The notes below the pieces were generated by a model, which was given only the letters and a program-made list of their open reading frames with translations, made no database searches and had not been told where the DNA came from. Shown here piece after piece: positions 10,261 through 21,407 of a stretch of DNA of 64,000 bases. The DNA comes from Raphanus sativus (Eukaryota; Streptophyta; Magnoliopsida; Brassicales; Brassicaceae), in NCBI RefSeq assembly GCF_000801105.2, contig NC_079517.1:20655579-20719578 (forward strand), in the 5' to 3' direction. The translations under genes and the position numbers were made by a program. Position 1 is the stretch's first letter. Each line of letters starts with the position of its first letter.

Positions 10261-11651
10261 CTAATCGCTTAGGCCATCTTTAAATAAAGAAAGAAAAATA
10301 TTCATGTCGCCCTTCTTCAAGCACACTCCAATCTCTACACCACCAGAGTCATCCCTCCTTTCCAACATAGAGAATGCTTCATTGCGGTCAATTGACACGA
10401 ACTCGGTTTTAATAGGTCTGCCCCATCCAAAATCTGTCCCGTTTATAGCCAATCGGGTTGACCCTGCCACACTTCCCGCCTGTGCATCTGGTATAATATT
10501 CTTAGCTCTCTGCACATAGTCCTCAAAGAGTGACTCTATCCCTTTCGAACCTAATTTTTTTACTGATTCACTTAGAATCTCGACTGCTTTAATAAAACCA
10601 TCTTCTTTCAAAAATGTTCTCGCTTCGTATTGGAGCCAACCTATCGCAAACACACAGCTCCCAAAGTATGTCGCAGGAAGTGGTGGGTTTAAACGAGACC
10701 TAAAGTCTGCTGTATAAATAAATCGTACTGGTCTGTTCGGGTTGCCTCCACGCGGTTTCACTACAGACGTCCATGAGTAAGCATAGGCGATGACAAAGGC
10801 TGACAAGTGAAGCTCGAGCGGAGAGCGAGCTGATTGGTTCTTGACTCGTTGCCGGAGTTTCTCTATGTTCTCCGATGTTAACTCAATTGTGGCACGGACA
10901 ACTTCGGAGCTTATCTCATCGAGGGGTGGTGGCTTCAGGGTTTTAAAGTCGTCCCTGTCCTTTTTGATAGAGATGACAAAAACTCAATCAGTTTTGACTC
11001 AAGTCCGGATGGAATATTGATGACCGTACGATCAAAAGTCGGGGTTAGATCCTTGGGAAGAAGAGGAAAATCCATGGCGTTGCTATGCTCTTGCAATCTG
11101 CAAATATGAGCCCATGATTTAATAAACAATGCTGACGTTGTACCGTCGTTGACAGAGTGGTGCGATGCAATGCCGACACAGAATCCTTGGTTCGGGAACA
11201 AGGTGATTTGTATAGAAAGAAGGGTCGCCGAGTCATCAGAGACTTCTAACTCAGGTACCAAAGGATGAAACAGGGCCGCAGGACGTAGTCCATTGCTGGA
11301 TAAAAAGGAGAAATCAGCGTCGGTCTCTGCGACAGTAAGAGACACCGTGTCATGCTTGGAAACGATGATGGACGGCTTTGGATCTTGTGGCTTCCAAGTG
11401 AGGCGGCCGGCTAGGGGGAGGTAGTAACCGATGACAAAGGAGAGAGAGAGCTTGAGCTTTGGGAGGATGTGAGAATGGAATGTCTCGGATGATGACTCGG
11501 TGAGTCTGTAGAAAATGACTCGCTGACTAGGATGGAATTTTATCCAGCCTAGCTCAAAGAAGGTTAGAGGGAAACTGAAGGAGTTCACAGATTCTTCGGA
11601 CGATTTGGTAGCAGGGCTGACTCGGACGTTCTTGATCACTTTTAGCGCCAT
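10261..11651 (-). pseudogene. BAHD acyltransferase (phenolic glucoside/anthocyanin malonyltransferase type), one frameshift
   Basis: A single-exon gene of about 460 codons, the usual BAHD length. From the N-terminus it starts MALKVIKNVRVSPAT and has the LPLAGRL block. The catalytic HxxxD reads HHSVNDG at about residue 164, and the conserved DFGWG is near the C-terminus followed by GGVEIGVCLKK. The combination resembles Brassicaceae malonyltransferases acting on phenolic glucosides or anthocyanins with malonyl-CoA in the cytosol (PMAT1/At5MAT group). The frame is broken once: an A-run (ttttt on plus, 10961-10965) is one base short, after which the second frame runs intact to the stop at 10261-10263. 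Everything else is well preserved, so this is either a very young pseudogene or a sequencing error. In Arabidopsis the syntenic gene would be At5g39050 or a neighbour (from memory). Confidence 0.85.
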
Positions 11652-11760
11652 TGATAGTCTCTCTTGTTTTATATTTTTTCTAAAGATTGAATAGGAGTCT
11701 CTATCTTGCTAAACATATATCAACACCAACAGCTGAGATCCGACAAGTAGAAGTTCTAGC

Positions 11761-11816
11761 TGTAGAACCAATACACGTGAATCATGCTACTGTAGAACCA
11801 ATACACGTGAATCATG
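11761..11816 (-). promoter_or_regulatory. Tandem G-box promoter repeat of the BAHD gene
   Basis: A 26-base unit containing CACGTG is present twice with a 30-base period (11761-11786 and 11791-11816). The G-boxes are at 11774-11779 and 11804-11809, about 123-158 bases upstream of the ATG at 11651. G-boxes bind bZIP and bHLH factors and are common in light- and ABA-responsive flavonoid genes. A related relic near 20.69 kb has a single unit without the G-box. Confidence 0.6.
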
Positions 11817-11905
11817 TCAGTCATCACCAATAATTTGATTGAATGGATTAGAATATATTTTTAATTTCAGAAACTAGCTGTAAAAAATGTGTGTTATCTT
11901 AATCT

Positions 11906-13378
11906 TCTAAACTATTAAAACTGAAGTACAAAATTGAATTAACCCTAACTTTTCTCTAATATTTACATTCCTATACCACTGATTTAATAAATCATTATTT
12001 AATAATATTTCTATAATATTGCCTCAATTAGTGGTAACCAGTATATTTGTTCCGATGATACACACATATTACTCCAATCATATTAACTTTTAACTTCCTT
12101 TTTTTGTTTATGAATATGTTTAATGGTAATATATTTTTATAACATAACATAACTAACCATTTTGCTTTAATATACCAGAGATATTATAGGTCAACCTAAG
12201 ACATACAAACTGTTAGCAAGTCTATATAACCATTCTTATATTTTCTTGCAAAAGTCTATAACCATTATGTTAAATATTTTTCATATATTAAATAATACAG
12301 ATATTTTAACATAATTACAATCGAATACCACTAATCTATACAGAGTAGTTTTATGCATTCACTAACCCCTTACTTCGCTAAACCATGTGTTTGCTATACC
12401 ATCCTATTAATTAATTTTTACAGCGTAACCTTACAGTATTCAAAGCCAAACCAAGTAGACCAATAACCAGTTGTTTCATATATTCGCTAGATTTTAGCAT
12501 TAACTTATTCATCATCATTTAAGGCGAGCATATCAGATATTTTACCTTTTTTTAATTGAAATATTTTGATTATTTTGGCTTTTGTGTGCTAAATTTATGT
12601 TAAATATATAGGCATGTGACTTATTATCCGTAAATATATAGGCTTGGGACTTATTATCCGTGATTCGGATTCGATCCGAGATCCACTCTAAATCCGCTAC
12701 GAAATAGGATATTTAAGGTGTTTGGATCCAAATGCGGATAGTAAAATTTTGGATCCGTCAAAATCGAATATGAATATCTTAATTTTTAAATCTAGATATT
12801 CAGATTCGGATCCGCATTTTTAAAATATATTAGACCAAACTCCAAAATATTAGATCAAACCGAAACGAATATGGGCCCCACAATATTAATAAGTGATACA
12901 CATGGATGCTCTTAGAATAGAGAAAATAGTGGCATTATATATATGATTATATTTGATATATTAATATTTATATATAAAATTAGTTTTATAATATTATATT
13001 TTTAATTTTAATAATATCATATGCATAAATTATTTAAAAAACAATTTATGTAACATTTATAGATTTTTTATACTTAAAAATATTTTTATTTTTTAAATTA
13101 TTTTTACTGATCCCGACCCGGAACAAGATACTTGCGGATATTATAATGTCTAGATGGATACGTGCAAGGCACATATCCGGATCCAAATACTTTTTTTTTT
13201 TTGAAATACAGTCCAAATCCGAATATTATAATCACGGATCTAGATATTCTAAAATTTCCAGATATCCAAATATGTCCTAGACCTTAAAAATATATATCAC
13301 CAATTAAAAATAATATATATTTATAAAAAAAAAAACTTAGAACATACATCCGCTCGGGCGAGCGGGTCATGCTCTAGT
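11906..13378 (+). mobile_element. Non-autonomous Helitron 1
   Basis: The 5' end tctaaactattaaaactgaa matches the 5' ends of the Helitrons at 40389 and 41755. The 3' end has a hairpin ccgctc-gggc-gagcgg (13350-13365), eight bases, then CTAGT (13374-13378) followed by T. There is no RepHel coding. The interior is AT-rich with scattered ggatccg-type patches near 12660-12830 and 13110-13260, common in Brassicaceae Helitron-derived repeats. Confidence 0.75.
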
Positions 13379-13465
13379 TGATATTATAATATGTTTCCAT
13401 TCAAATTTTAAATACTTAACTATGGCGTTATAGCAGTCTCAATAATAAATTACCAAAAATATTTT

Positions 13466-13848
13466 TGTTGATGAATAAAGTCCCACATCGGTAGTTGGAG
13501 AAATAATTAAGTAATATATAAAGGGTTAGGGCCAATCCACTAATTGCCAATTGGTTTTAAGTTGGAAGCCCATAATTAACCCGAATCTAATATGGTATCA
13601 GAGCAGTCGATCTTTGTGGATCAAAGTTAAATTAAAAAGAGCCACCCGATGTTGGGCCACTCCGTGGATGGTATTCCCACAGTTGTCCACGCATGTGCGT
13701 GAGGGAGAGTGTTGATGAATAAAGTCCCACATCGGTAGTTGGAGAAATAATTAAGTAATATATAAAGGGTTAGGGCCAATCCACTAATTGCCAATTGGTT
13801 TTAAGTTGGAAGCCCATAATTAACATGAATCTAATGTGGTATCAGAGC
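13466..13848 (+). mobile_element. TRIM retrotransposon, LTR-internal-LTR plus second PBS
   Basis: A direct repeat (13466-13604 and 13710-13848, offset 244) begins TGTTGATGAATAAAG, includes gtcccacatcgg, and reaches a tRNA-Met primer-binding site (tggtatcagagc at 13593 and 13837). Each LTR is about 126 bp and the internal part about 118 bp. It ends with the purine tract gagggagag before the second LTR. This is the terminal-repeat-in-miniature architecture (Katydid-like by recall). A second primer-binding site after the right LTR means the copy was part of a tandem or recombined array; the second internal region is replaced by Copia sequence. Confidence 0.85.
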
Positions 13849-16077
13849 ACTCCTTGGACTGAACTTGTTCTTGTCTCTCAACTTGAGATGTACGTAACAC
13901 AAACAACCAAATACCTTGAGATGATCATAACTCGGTACCTCTCCATAAAGCAACTCGTATGGAGACCGTCCATTGATAACTTTCGAAGGAGTTCTATTTA
14001 TAAGATGAGATGCAGTCAATATAGCTTCACCCCAAAACTTGACTGGAAGACTAGATTGGAACAAAATCGCTCTTGCAACATTTAGTATATGTCTATGCTT
14101 TCTTTCAACGCGGCCATTTTGCTGCGGTGTAGCAACACAAGAGGTTTGATTCCATTTTCTCTGAAATAACTAGAGAGACACATGAACTCCGTACCGTTAT
14201 CACTTCTCACTGTCTTTACTTCTTTATCAAATTGTTTTGCTGCCATTGTTATAAAGTTCTGGAGAACAGTTCGGACCTCCGACTTTTCAAGCAACAGGTA
14301 AGTCCAGACTGAGCGTGAGTAGTCATCAACTATGGTAAAAAAATAACGAGCTCCAGAGGATGATTTTGTGCGATAGGGACCCCAAACATCGCAGTGTATA
14401 AGTTGAAAACACTCTGTAGTTTTATTAGAACTATCATAAAAAACCTCTCTAGTCTGTTTTGCTCGAAAACAAGTGTCACAAGGACTTGGAGCAACAGATT
14501 TATTTGAAACAGAACACAACTTTAAAGAAGATAACACTGAAAACGCAGGATGTCCTAGCCTTTGGTGCCACCGAAACTGATCTTCTGAACTAACATCCGT
14601 ATCAGAAACCGAAACTCTTGCAGCCATGACATCCTTAAAGAAGTAAACCCTATCTCGCTCTTCACCTGCTCCAATCACCGTCCTCGTGAAACGATCCTGT
14701 AAAACACAAATGGTGTCTGTTAAAAGAGCAAAGCAGTGTGTCTGTTGTAAGTTGTAACAACTTAGACATCGAGATGAGAGAACAGTTAAGTCTCGGAACA
14801 TATAACACATTAAGGAGTGTTATTTTGTCAGATAAAGGAAACACTCCAATATGGGTAGCATAGGTTTTGTTGCCGTCTGCAAACCCAACTGGACACGGAG
14901 GAATACTCTTGACATTGGTAAGTAGAGAAAAGGCTCCTGTCATATGATGCGAGGCTCCAGTGTCAAGAATAAGATCACCGTATCTACGCTTACCAGTCAA
15001 TTTGTCCGACGACTTTGCCTTCTCATTAATCAACTGAGTAAGAGCTCTCATCTGTTCTTCTGTAAATACTGGAAACGAAGAAGAGTTTGACGTTGTGGCT
15101 TGAGCATTGTTAGCACGAGAACCGGTGTTTCTAACTCCACCACGACCACGACCTCCTCTTGAAACTCTGTTATCTCCTCTGTTGGTTGCTCTTTCTTCCC
15201 ACCAATCAGGAAACCCTACTAATTGCCAGCAATTTGATTTCTCATGTCCACTTCTACCACAGTGTGAACACTGAATTGCACGCCGTCCTTGAACTGCATT
15301 AGTAGACTCTGATGTTTCTTTCTTGGTAGTAAAGCCAACCGCATTCTGTTGAGTCTCTCTTTCTTTTGAGGAGTTAAGTCTCTGTTCTTCTCGAACTATC
15401 TTGGCATATGCATCACCAAGATCTATCACTGAATCACTTGCAATGATCCCTTGACAAACAACACCGAATCTTGCTTCATCTAAGCCCATTACGAACTGAT
15501 GCACTTTCTCCTCTTCTCGCTCCTTCTCGTATTCAACTGCTGCACTGCAACTACACGCTGGGATCGGCTTATACATATTAAGCTCTTCCCACATCTTGGC
15601 TAGACGACCGTAATATTCCATCACAGATTGACCATCTTGTTTGCAGGAAGACAACTGTTCCTTTAGATGATGAACCCTAACTTTGTTTCCAACTGAAAAA
15701 CGCTTCTTCAGGTTGTCCCACAACTTGTGAGAATCAGATATAAAAGTAACCGTAGATCTAACACGAGCTTCGATTGATGACCTAATCCAACCTACTATCA
15801 TCGAGTTAACAGACGACCACAACTCGAAGTTAGCATCATCAATCGATGGTTTAGAAATACTTCCATCTATAAACCCTAGCTTTCTCTTGGCCTTGAGTGC
15901 GTTTGTCAACTCTGTAGACCACTCATTGTAATTCTCACCGGTAAACATCACTGACGTTATTAGAGCACCATGATTATCTGATGCATGCAGAGAATACGGA
16001 CCTGCAGCACCGGCTTTTCTCTGTTCAACCTCAGTGGTTGAACTTTTGATTGCGGAAGAATCATCACCGTCCACCAT
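13831..16077 (-). pseudogene. Copia gag-protease-integrase, truncated
   Basis: The ATG at 16075-16077 opens a 471-codon frame. It has a UBN2-type gag domain (from about residue 40, GENYNEWSTELTNALKAK), a CCHC knuckle CSHCGRSGHEKSNC, and a protease motif LILDTGASHH. A frameshift near 14700-14800 leads to the next frame (14082-14810) with the GAG-pre-integrase motif (HQRLGHPAF), an HCDVWGPYRT block and the integrase catalytic Asp regions (FTIVDDYSRS, VRSDNGTEF). After another break, 13831-14064 carries the integrase tail (LINRTPSKV, FGCLCYVH). The copy is defective: it is frameshifted twice and lacks reverse transcriptase. Confidence 0.85.
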
Positions 16078-16172
16078 ACTTTTGAGAACTTCTCAGAACG
16101 ATGATTCACAGACTAACCGAACTTCGGAAAAGAAAACAGATATGATCTCAGGATTTTATTGCTCTGATACCA

Positions 16173-16338
16173 TGTAAAGTATATGTGAATTTGTAAACTG
16201 AATGACTTGTCTATTACGGTGAGCTAACGCTCTGTTATATACACGTACAAGATAACCTTGACTCCTTACATATAGGACATTAGACTTATCTACAAGACAT
16301 AAGATAAATACAAATATAACTCTAGTATATCCTTCCCA
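16173..16338 (-). repeat. Copia 5' LTR (about 166 bp)
   Basis: Directly follows the primer-binding site (gctctgatacca on plus, 16161-16172). On the minus strand it begins TGGGAAGG and ends TTTACA, giving TG...CA ends. The outer boundary is a best guess because no partner LTR exists. Confidence 0.6.
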
Positions 16339-16796
16339 ATAATTTTTTTGTCCGGTTCTTTATTATGCTATCAAAAACTATGAGAAATATAACATAGATA
16401 ATATTATAGCCGACCATTATATCTGCTATATATAAGGATTCACGTATAATTTTTCTTTGCGACATGCTGAAAATTTCTTCTAAAACTTTTCTCTAATTTC
16501 TGCATAATATGCATTCTCCGGGAATTGAAACTCAAACCTCTTGGTGTAAAAATTGCTTCGTCTGAGATTCAATCCCATTAGAAACCTTTAATAAATTAAC
16601 AAAAATATTTAGATATAATAAAAATTTAAGAATTTAAATATTATGTACATAGAAAACCCCATTAAATGAGCTATTTAAGACTTTGTTTTTTTATATGAAA
16701 TAGGATTTGATATCCACTGATGGTTGAGGAAGAAACGTTAGATTTATCTTTTCAACATTTAATAGGAATCTCTTTTTTTTTAACAACAATAATTCG

Positions 16797-17830
16797 TTAA
16801 ATTGAAATAGGTCTAGGCCCAGAAAGTGTGTACATTATATAAAGAAGTCTTAGCCAAACAATCAGCAGGTTCATTTTGTTCTCTACGGATAAAGGAAAAA
16901 ACACAGAAACTGAAAGAAGACGATATGGTTTCGATATCCAAGAGAAGTCCATGGAGATTCTTTGGGTTTTTTTTATCGAAACTATGGCACTGATGAGGCC
17001 AAGGGAGTCTGATTGAAGCAAGATTTTAGTGATACCAAGATGAATGGCTTGTGTGAAAGCTGCACGGATCGCTAAAGCTTCAGCCACAAGGGGTCTATAG
17101 TTCACATGAGTTTGATATTGGGATCCAGACCTATCGATCATAGTTGAAGCCTCCTGTCCTGAGAAGATCGCGTTCCATGTCGCATTCGTGTTATAGAGGG
17201 CCGCCTCTATGGGAATTGAGGGAGTTGACGGTAAAGCCTGATCCTTTTATTGTTACTCGCCGGTTCCAAGCTTAATTGGGTTAGCGTCCACTCTTGTGCT
17301 CCTGTGATGGGTATCGTAACAACACAAGAGGATGATGTCTGTCGTGATCCAAACAGGTGCTGGTTACGTGTTGTCTAGAGGTTCTAGACGACCCAGAAAA
17401 AGATGTTTCCCGGAACTCTAGTTGGTGGGAGGCAGATCTATTACTCCGATGCTTCGAGGGCATAAATAAATGATGTGCAGGTATTAGAGCAGAATGATGT
17501 CTTCAATGGAACAAGATTCCAAACCTAAGTCGCAAAGGTGCAATGGAGAAACAAATGGTCTGTTGTCTCTATCTCTCCACAATAAACGCAGGTGGTATTG
17601 CTTAGTACACCCCGTCTTTCTAAGTTGGAACCAGTTGGGATAGCCTCATGTAGAATTTTCCAGATAAGTAGTTTTATCTTTGGTACATTCCACACAGATT
17701 TTTGCCAATTGATGGTTATCACATGGTCAGATTGAGGAATCAACACACTAATAGCACAAGCTTCTCCCCGTTGCATGACACCTAAGATTTTTAGAATCAT
17801 GTGGAGGAGCCATGTCATTAAATAAAAAAA
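16797..17830 (-). pseudogene. LINE (L1-type with RNase H) 3' remnant
   Basis: Minus strand. 17525-17818 encodes the reverse-transcriptase zinc-binding domain (VPKIKLLIWKILHEAIPTG, then CVYCGEIETTDHLFLHC). Further downstream 16797-17141 encodes part of a plant RNase H-like RVT_3 domain (PLVAEALAIRAAFTQAIHLG, then ILLQSDSLGLISAI). The order matches plant LINE ORF2 ends. The intervening 380 bases contain stops, and no endonuclease or RT core is left. Bases 16339-16796, between this and the Copia LTR, show no gene. Confidence 0.75.
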
Positions 17831-17879
17831 CTTTGAGAACCAATCATAAAATTTTGTCTCTCCACGTCACTTTTAAAGT

Positions 17880-18260
17880 CTCCTTCGTTTGTCTCCTTTC
17901 GGTCTCTCTCTTCCGGCGAACGATTTGATCGATCTCCCCATACTCTTTCGCTTTGAAGTCGATCGAACTCTCTATAACTTTTTCTCTTTGAAATCAATCA
18001 ATCTATCTAACTCTTTTGGTTTGAAATGGAACGTGGATTGGGAAGAAGACAACAAGAAATCAAAGGCTGAAGAACTTCAAACCCTAAACCCCTCTTTTCT
18101 CCGGCGAGGATGGGGAAGAAGACAACCGCTAAAGAACTTCAAACCCAATCAGGGATCTCCACCGCTCTCTTCTCCGGCTAGGTGGCTGAGGCCTGCGAAA
18201 GTTCAAGCTTCCCAAGTCTCTTCTCAGTTAACAAGCCTTTCCGGCGAACGAGAGGTAAAT
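17880..18260 (+). other. Leader-like segment with internal duplication
   Basis: CT-rich, like a plant 5' UTR, with two diverged copies of a ggaagaagacaac...gaacttcaaaccc block (about 18039-18083 and 18112-18149). It contains ttccggcgaacga twice (17911 and 18239) and ends at cgaacgagag followed by gtaaat, a possible splice donor at 18256. It could serve as a first exon upstream of the NPF fragment. Its gene of origin is not recognised. Confidence 0.35.
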
Positions 18261-18369
18261 GCCTTACTTCTTTTTGTTGTTATCACCTTCTAACGGTTAC
18301 AAGAAGCTGTATGCTTTGCTTTCGACACTTCCTTCCTCGCCTTAACATGGGGTGTCTATACTGACGCAG

Positions 18370-18785
18370 GTACCTTGATAAAGCAGCTACTCAGAAGAAG
18401 AATCCAAAGCCGAAGACTTTTCCAATTCCTGGAGACTATGCACAATTACTCAAGTCGAAGAACTCAAGAATCTGATATGAATGTTCCCAATATGGGCTTC
18501 TGGGATCATCTTCTCAGCCGTATACGCACAAATGTCCACAATGTTTGTTCAAGAAGGCAGACCATGGACTGCAAAATAGGATCTTTCCAGCTTCCTCCAG
18601 CAGCGCTCGGGACGTTTGACACAGCTAGCGTCATCATCTGGGTTCCACTCTACGACATGTTCCTCGTCCCTTTAGCTTGACGGTTCATTGGAGTAGACAA
18701 AGGATTCACTGAGATACAAAGAATGGGGATAGGTCTGTTCGTCTCTGTTCTCTGTATGGCAGCTGCAGCCATGTCAGTTTCTTAA
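18370..18785 (+). pseudogene. NPF8/PTR-type peptide transporter exon fragment
   Basis: Read across frames, it carries a central-to-late part of an NPF (NRT1/PTR) transporter of the PTR1/PTR5 (NPF8) type: [16 protein letters not shown], then [18 protein letters not shown], then [19 protein letters not shown] and [17 protein letters not shown]. It ends after CMAAAAM, where the homology stops. Lesions are an Arg-to-stop TGA before MFPIW, a frameshift near 18560, and a TGA at VPLA*RFIG (about 18678). A possible acceptor (gacgcag) precedes it at 18369. Only this piece of a protein of about 570 residues is present, so it is a captured or relic fragment. Confidence 0.85.
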
Positions 18786-19186
18786 AAATAATGGTGATTT
18801 TAAAATAATGTCAGATGTGATCTGGTTGCGTCTATGGATGGTGTTGGTTTGATAGAGGAGGAGCATCAAGTCCTGATCCAAGAGAGATTTCATATACGGT
18901 TCCGTTCATATGGCGCAGATTTTGCCTCAAAGTAAAATCGAAGATGCGTTATATTTATCTAGTAATGTTTAATTAACTTCTGTGTATAAAGAAATTAGGA
19001 GTTTTTCTGGAATTGATCTCTGCTACTGCTTTCATTATATTTCATTATGACTCAGCTTCCGCTTGAATTAGATAAGAGTGACCAGCTGGACTTTTTTTGG
19101 AGATTTTTTCATGCTAAGTGATGAAATTGTAGCTTCTTCTTTCTCCATTTGGTTACCGAGAATTCATGATTTCTGATCTCTTTCAG

Positions 19187-19870
19187 GTTCCAATGAACAA
19201 AGATTCCTTGAAGCTTCAGTGTCTTATGTCTATGGAAACCCAATCATGAGTGAAGAACAATATGATAACATGAAAATGAAACAAAATGTTTGTATATTTT
19301 TAGCTGCATCCGCGTTGTTATTATAACTTGGATTTGATCTATGAAGTTCTGTAGATGGACTGAAGTGAAACCGTGTTGGAGGGTAGTGAGAGAGTTCTCC
19401 CAGACACTGCTGTCGAGACAAATTATAACTTTTGGTCCGAAGCAAGTTCCCTCTCTTTACACACCAGTATATTCCAGCCACTGTTGTTGCTCTCAGACTG
19501 TGGTTATCGGTTTTGTTCCTCTCGAGTTTCAAATTGCTTGTTCTCAGATTTTGTTAATCTAACATGTCTTAAATTGTTTATTTTTCAGATTGTTGTTTTC
19601 CAGATTTTTCTTCCTTGATGAACTTACAGGTTTTTGAAATCACGTACTTTCTCGAGCTGAAACCTTTTTTTGACTCTTGTTCTATGGTTTAGAGGATATA
19701 ATACTCGTAGTGGTTCAAGTTTTCTTGCAATACTTTTAAAGCCAAAACCAAACGTGTAGCTTTCAAAACCATACAATTTAATTTGGTTAGCTGGGGTGCC
19801 TGCAATTGTATTTGTATATCCGGTGTTGACACGCACCAAGCTGATCATCAAGAACTTCTTATTTTTGAAG
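19187..19870 (+). pseudogene. PGRL1-like gene fragment
   Basis: Three blocks occur in the order of PGRL1, the thylakoid protein of cyclic electron flow around photosystem I. The first is NEQRFLEASVSYVYGNPIMS after an acceptor ctttcag (19187). The second is FFLDELTG and, after a one-base shift, EITYFLELKPF (about 19605-19665). The third is LIWLAGVPAIVFVYPVLTRT followed by KLIIKNFLFLK (about 19778-19870). The intervening DNA (19265-19600) is not recognisable. The N-terminal half and the cysteine-rich C-terminus are missing. The family assignment rests on recall of PGRL1 sequence and would be settled by a protein search. Confidence 0.7.
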
Positions 19871-20629
19871 GTAAGCTATTGGTCCTCTCAAACAGTGCCG
19901 TCTTAAAAAATTTAACGACCTTAGGCGAAATATAAAATAAAAACCTTTTTATAAGTTTTTTTCAACTTTTAATTAAATTATGTTTAGTTAATCCTGAGTT
20001 TTTTAGTTAAACAAAAATAGTCTTTTTCATTAAAATAGATCTTTTAATTAATAAAATTACACTATTTCTTTTTGGAACCTTAACTAATAAAAAATACAAA
20101 ACAAAAACTTCAACTAAAAAAAAAATCAAAAGTGAGACAAAAATTATTATAGAAAATTTGTGAAGAAACTGAATAGAATATAGAAGTGGAAACAATTTAT
20201 ACAACATAGTAAAACATAAATAGTGAAAAATCTTTAAGAATTTTATATAATAAAAAAATATTTAAGAGACTATAGAATAATTTAACGGATTTATCGTTGT
20301 TAACAAAGCTAAAAACTGTATAAATAAAATAAAAACCTTCTCTGAATCAAAATTTAGCATTTCAACCAATATCTGTTATTTTAAAATTAAAAGTATGAAA
20401 TCATAATTGATAAACTATTGTACAACCAAAATTTTGAACTAATGAAACGTAAACAAAAATAAAATATTTATTTATTTATTTGAAAATTAATAAAAACTTT
20501 TTAAATACAAGTGGAATGTTATTTTATAGTTTCACAACATAAATTACATTAAATTAAATTAATAAAACTAAATTATTTGATTAAAAAGTAAAATAAAATC
20601 CCGCTGCGAAGCACGGATAAATACCTAGT

Positions 20630-20720
20630 GTTTTTAATAGGAGTCTCTATCTTGGTAAATAGTTTGAAATCCGACAACTCGAATCAATGCATGTGAATCA
20701 TGATATCACCAATACTTTTA
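20630..20720 (-). repeat. Relic of a BAHD promoter
   Basis: The motifs taataggagtctctatcttg, atccgaca and gtgaatcatg...tcaccaata occur here in the same order and strand as at 11690-11833 upstream of the BAHD gene, with the unit present once and without CACGTG. It lies directly beyond the Helitron 3' end. It may be what remains of a tandem BAHD paralogue. Confidence 0.55.
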
Positions 20721-21090
20721 TGGGAAAATTGGAAATATAAACCCAAAAAATCCAATGTTTTCCCTAGTGGGATTGCTATCAGCCTAGCTCTGTCCCATTA
20801 AGAAAATAATTGTTAAAAACTCAATTTAATCCTCACTTTAAAAATATATATATATATTTAAAATTTTGTTTACAAATAAACCAATTAAAATAATAAAACC
20901 AAAACGAAAATGGAGAAAATGGGCTTTTGATTCCCAATCTTATTATTTAGATTCAGTAATATTAAACATGTCGTTTGATAAACTACGTTGACAACCACTA
21001 TTATTGTAGTTGTGAAATATATGATTCTTCTAGTCATTTTATAGTGTTTTTGGTGGAATTTATTGGTCAGAGAAAATAATTCAGATTTAA

Positions 21091-21359
21091 GAGCACCCAC
21101 AACAACAAAATCATAACAACAACTTTTGGAATATTTTATTATTTTTTTGTCCAAACTTAAAAAAAAAAATTGGCCAATCGCGGGTTCCCACACAGCGGTG
21201 GAGCCTGCACATAGTGAAGAGACTGTTAGAAAAGAAATCCATAAATTGGGATTTCAAGAGGCAATTGTCGCACAAATTCTAAAATATTTGGACCCCACAT
21301 ATTATTATAATAATTTGTTGTTAAAGATTTTTGTTAAAGATTTGTTGTTGTGGGTGCTC
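21091..21359. mobile_element. Harbinger/Tourist-like MITE
   Basis: A 269-bp element with terminal inverted repeats gagcacccacaacaacaaa / tttgttgttgtgggtgctc, flanked by TAA (21088-21090 and 21360-21362), the 3-bp target duplication typical of PIF/Harbinger. No coding capacity. Confidence 0.8.
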
Positions 21360-21407
21360 TAATAATTTTAAATTAGTTTAACCAAAACCATAGAAATTTT
21401 CTGTTCA

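Larger units (their letters stand above)
13831..16338 (-). mobile_element. Truncated Ty1/Copia element (5' half)
   Basis: On the minus strand: a short LTR (16173-16338, TG...CA), a primer-binding site (16161-16172), gag, protease, and integrase up to about 13855. There the sequence stops at the TRIM primer-binding site. Reverse transcriptase, RNase H and the 3' LTR are missing. The junction with the TRIM is abrupt. Confidence 0.85.
17831..20629 (+). mobile_element. Putative gene-fragment-carrying Helitron
   Basis: The 3' end is Helitron-like: an imperfect hairpin cccgctgcgaagcacgg (20600-20616), then ataaatac and CTAGT (20625-20629). Upstream on the same strand lie fragments of two unrelated host genes (NPF8-type peptide transporter and PGRL1), each with intron-like sequence or splice signals, plus a CT-rich leader. 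This is the pattern of Helitron gene capture. The 5' end is not identified; 17831 is simply the end of the LINE remnant. Bases 19880-20600 are AT-rich filler. Confidence 0.5.
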
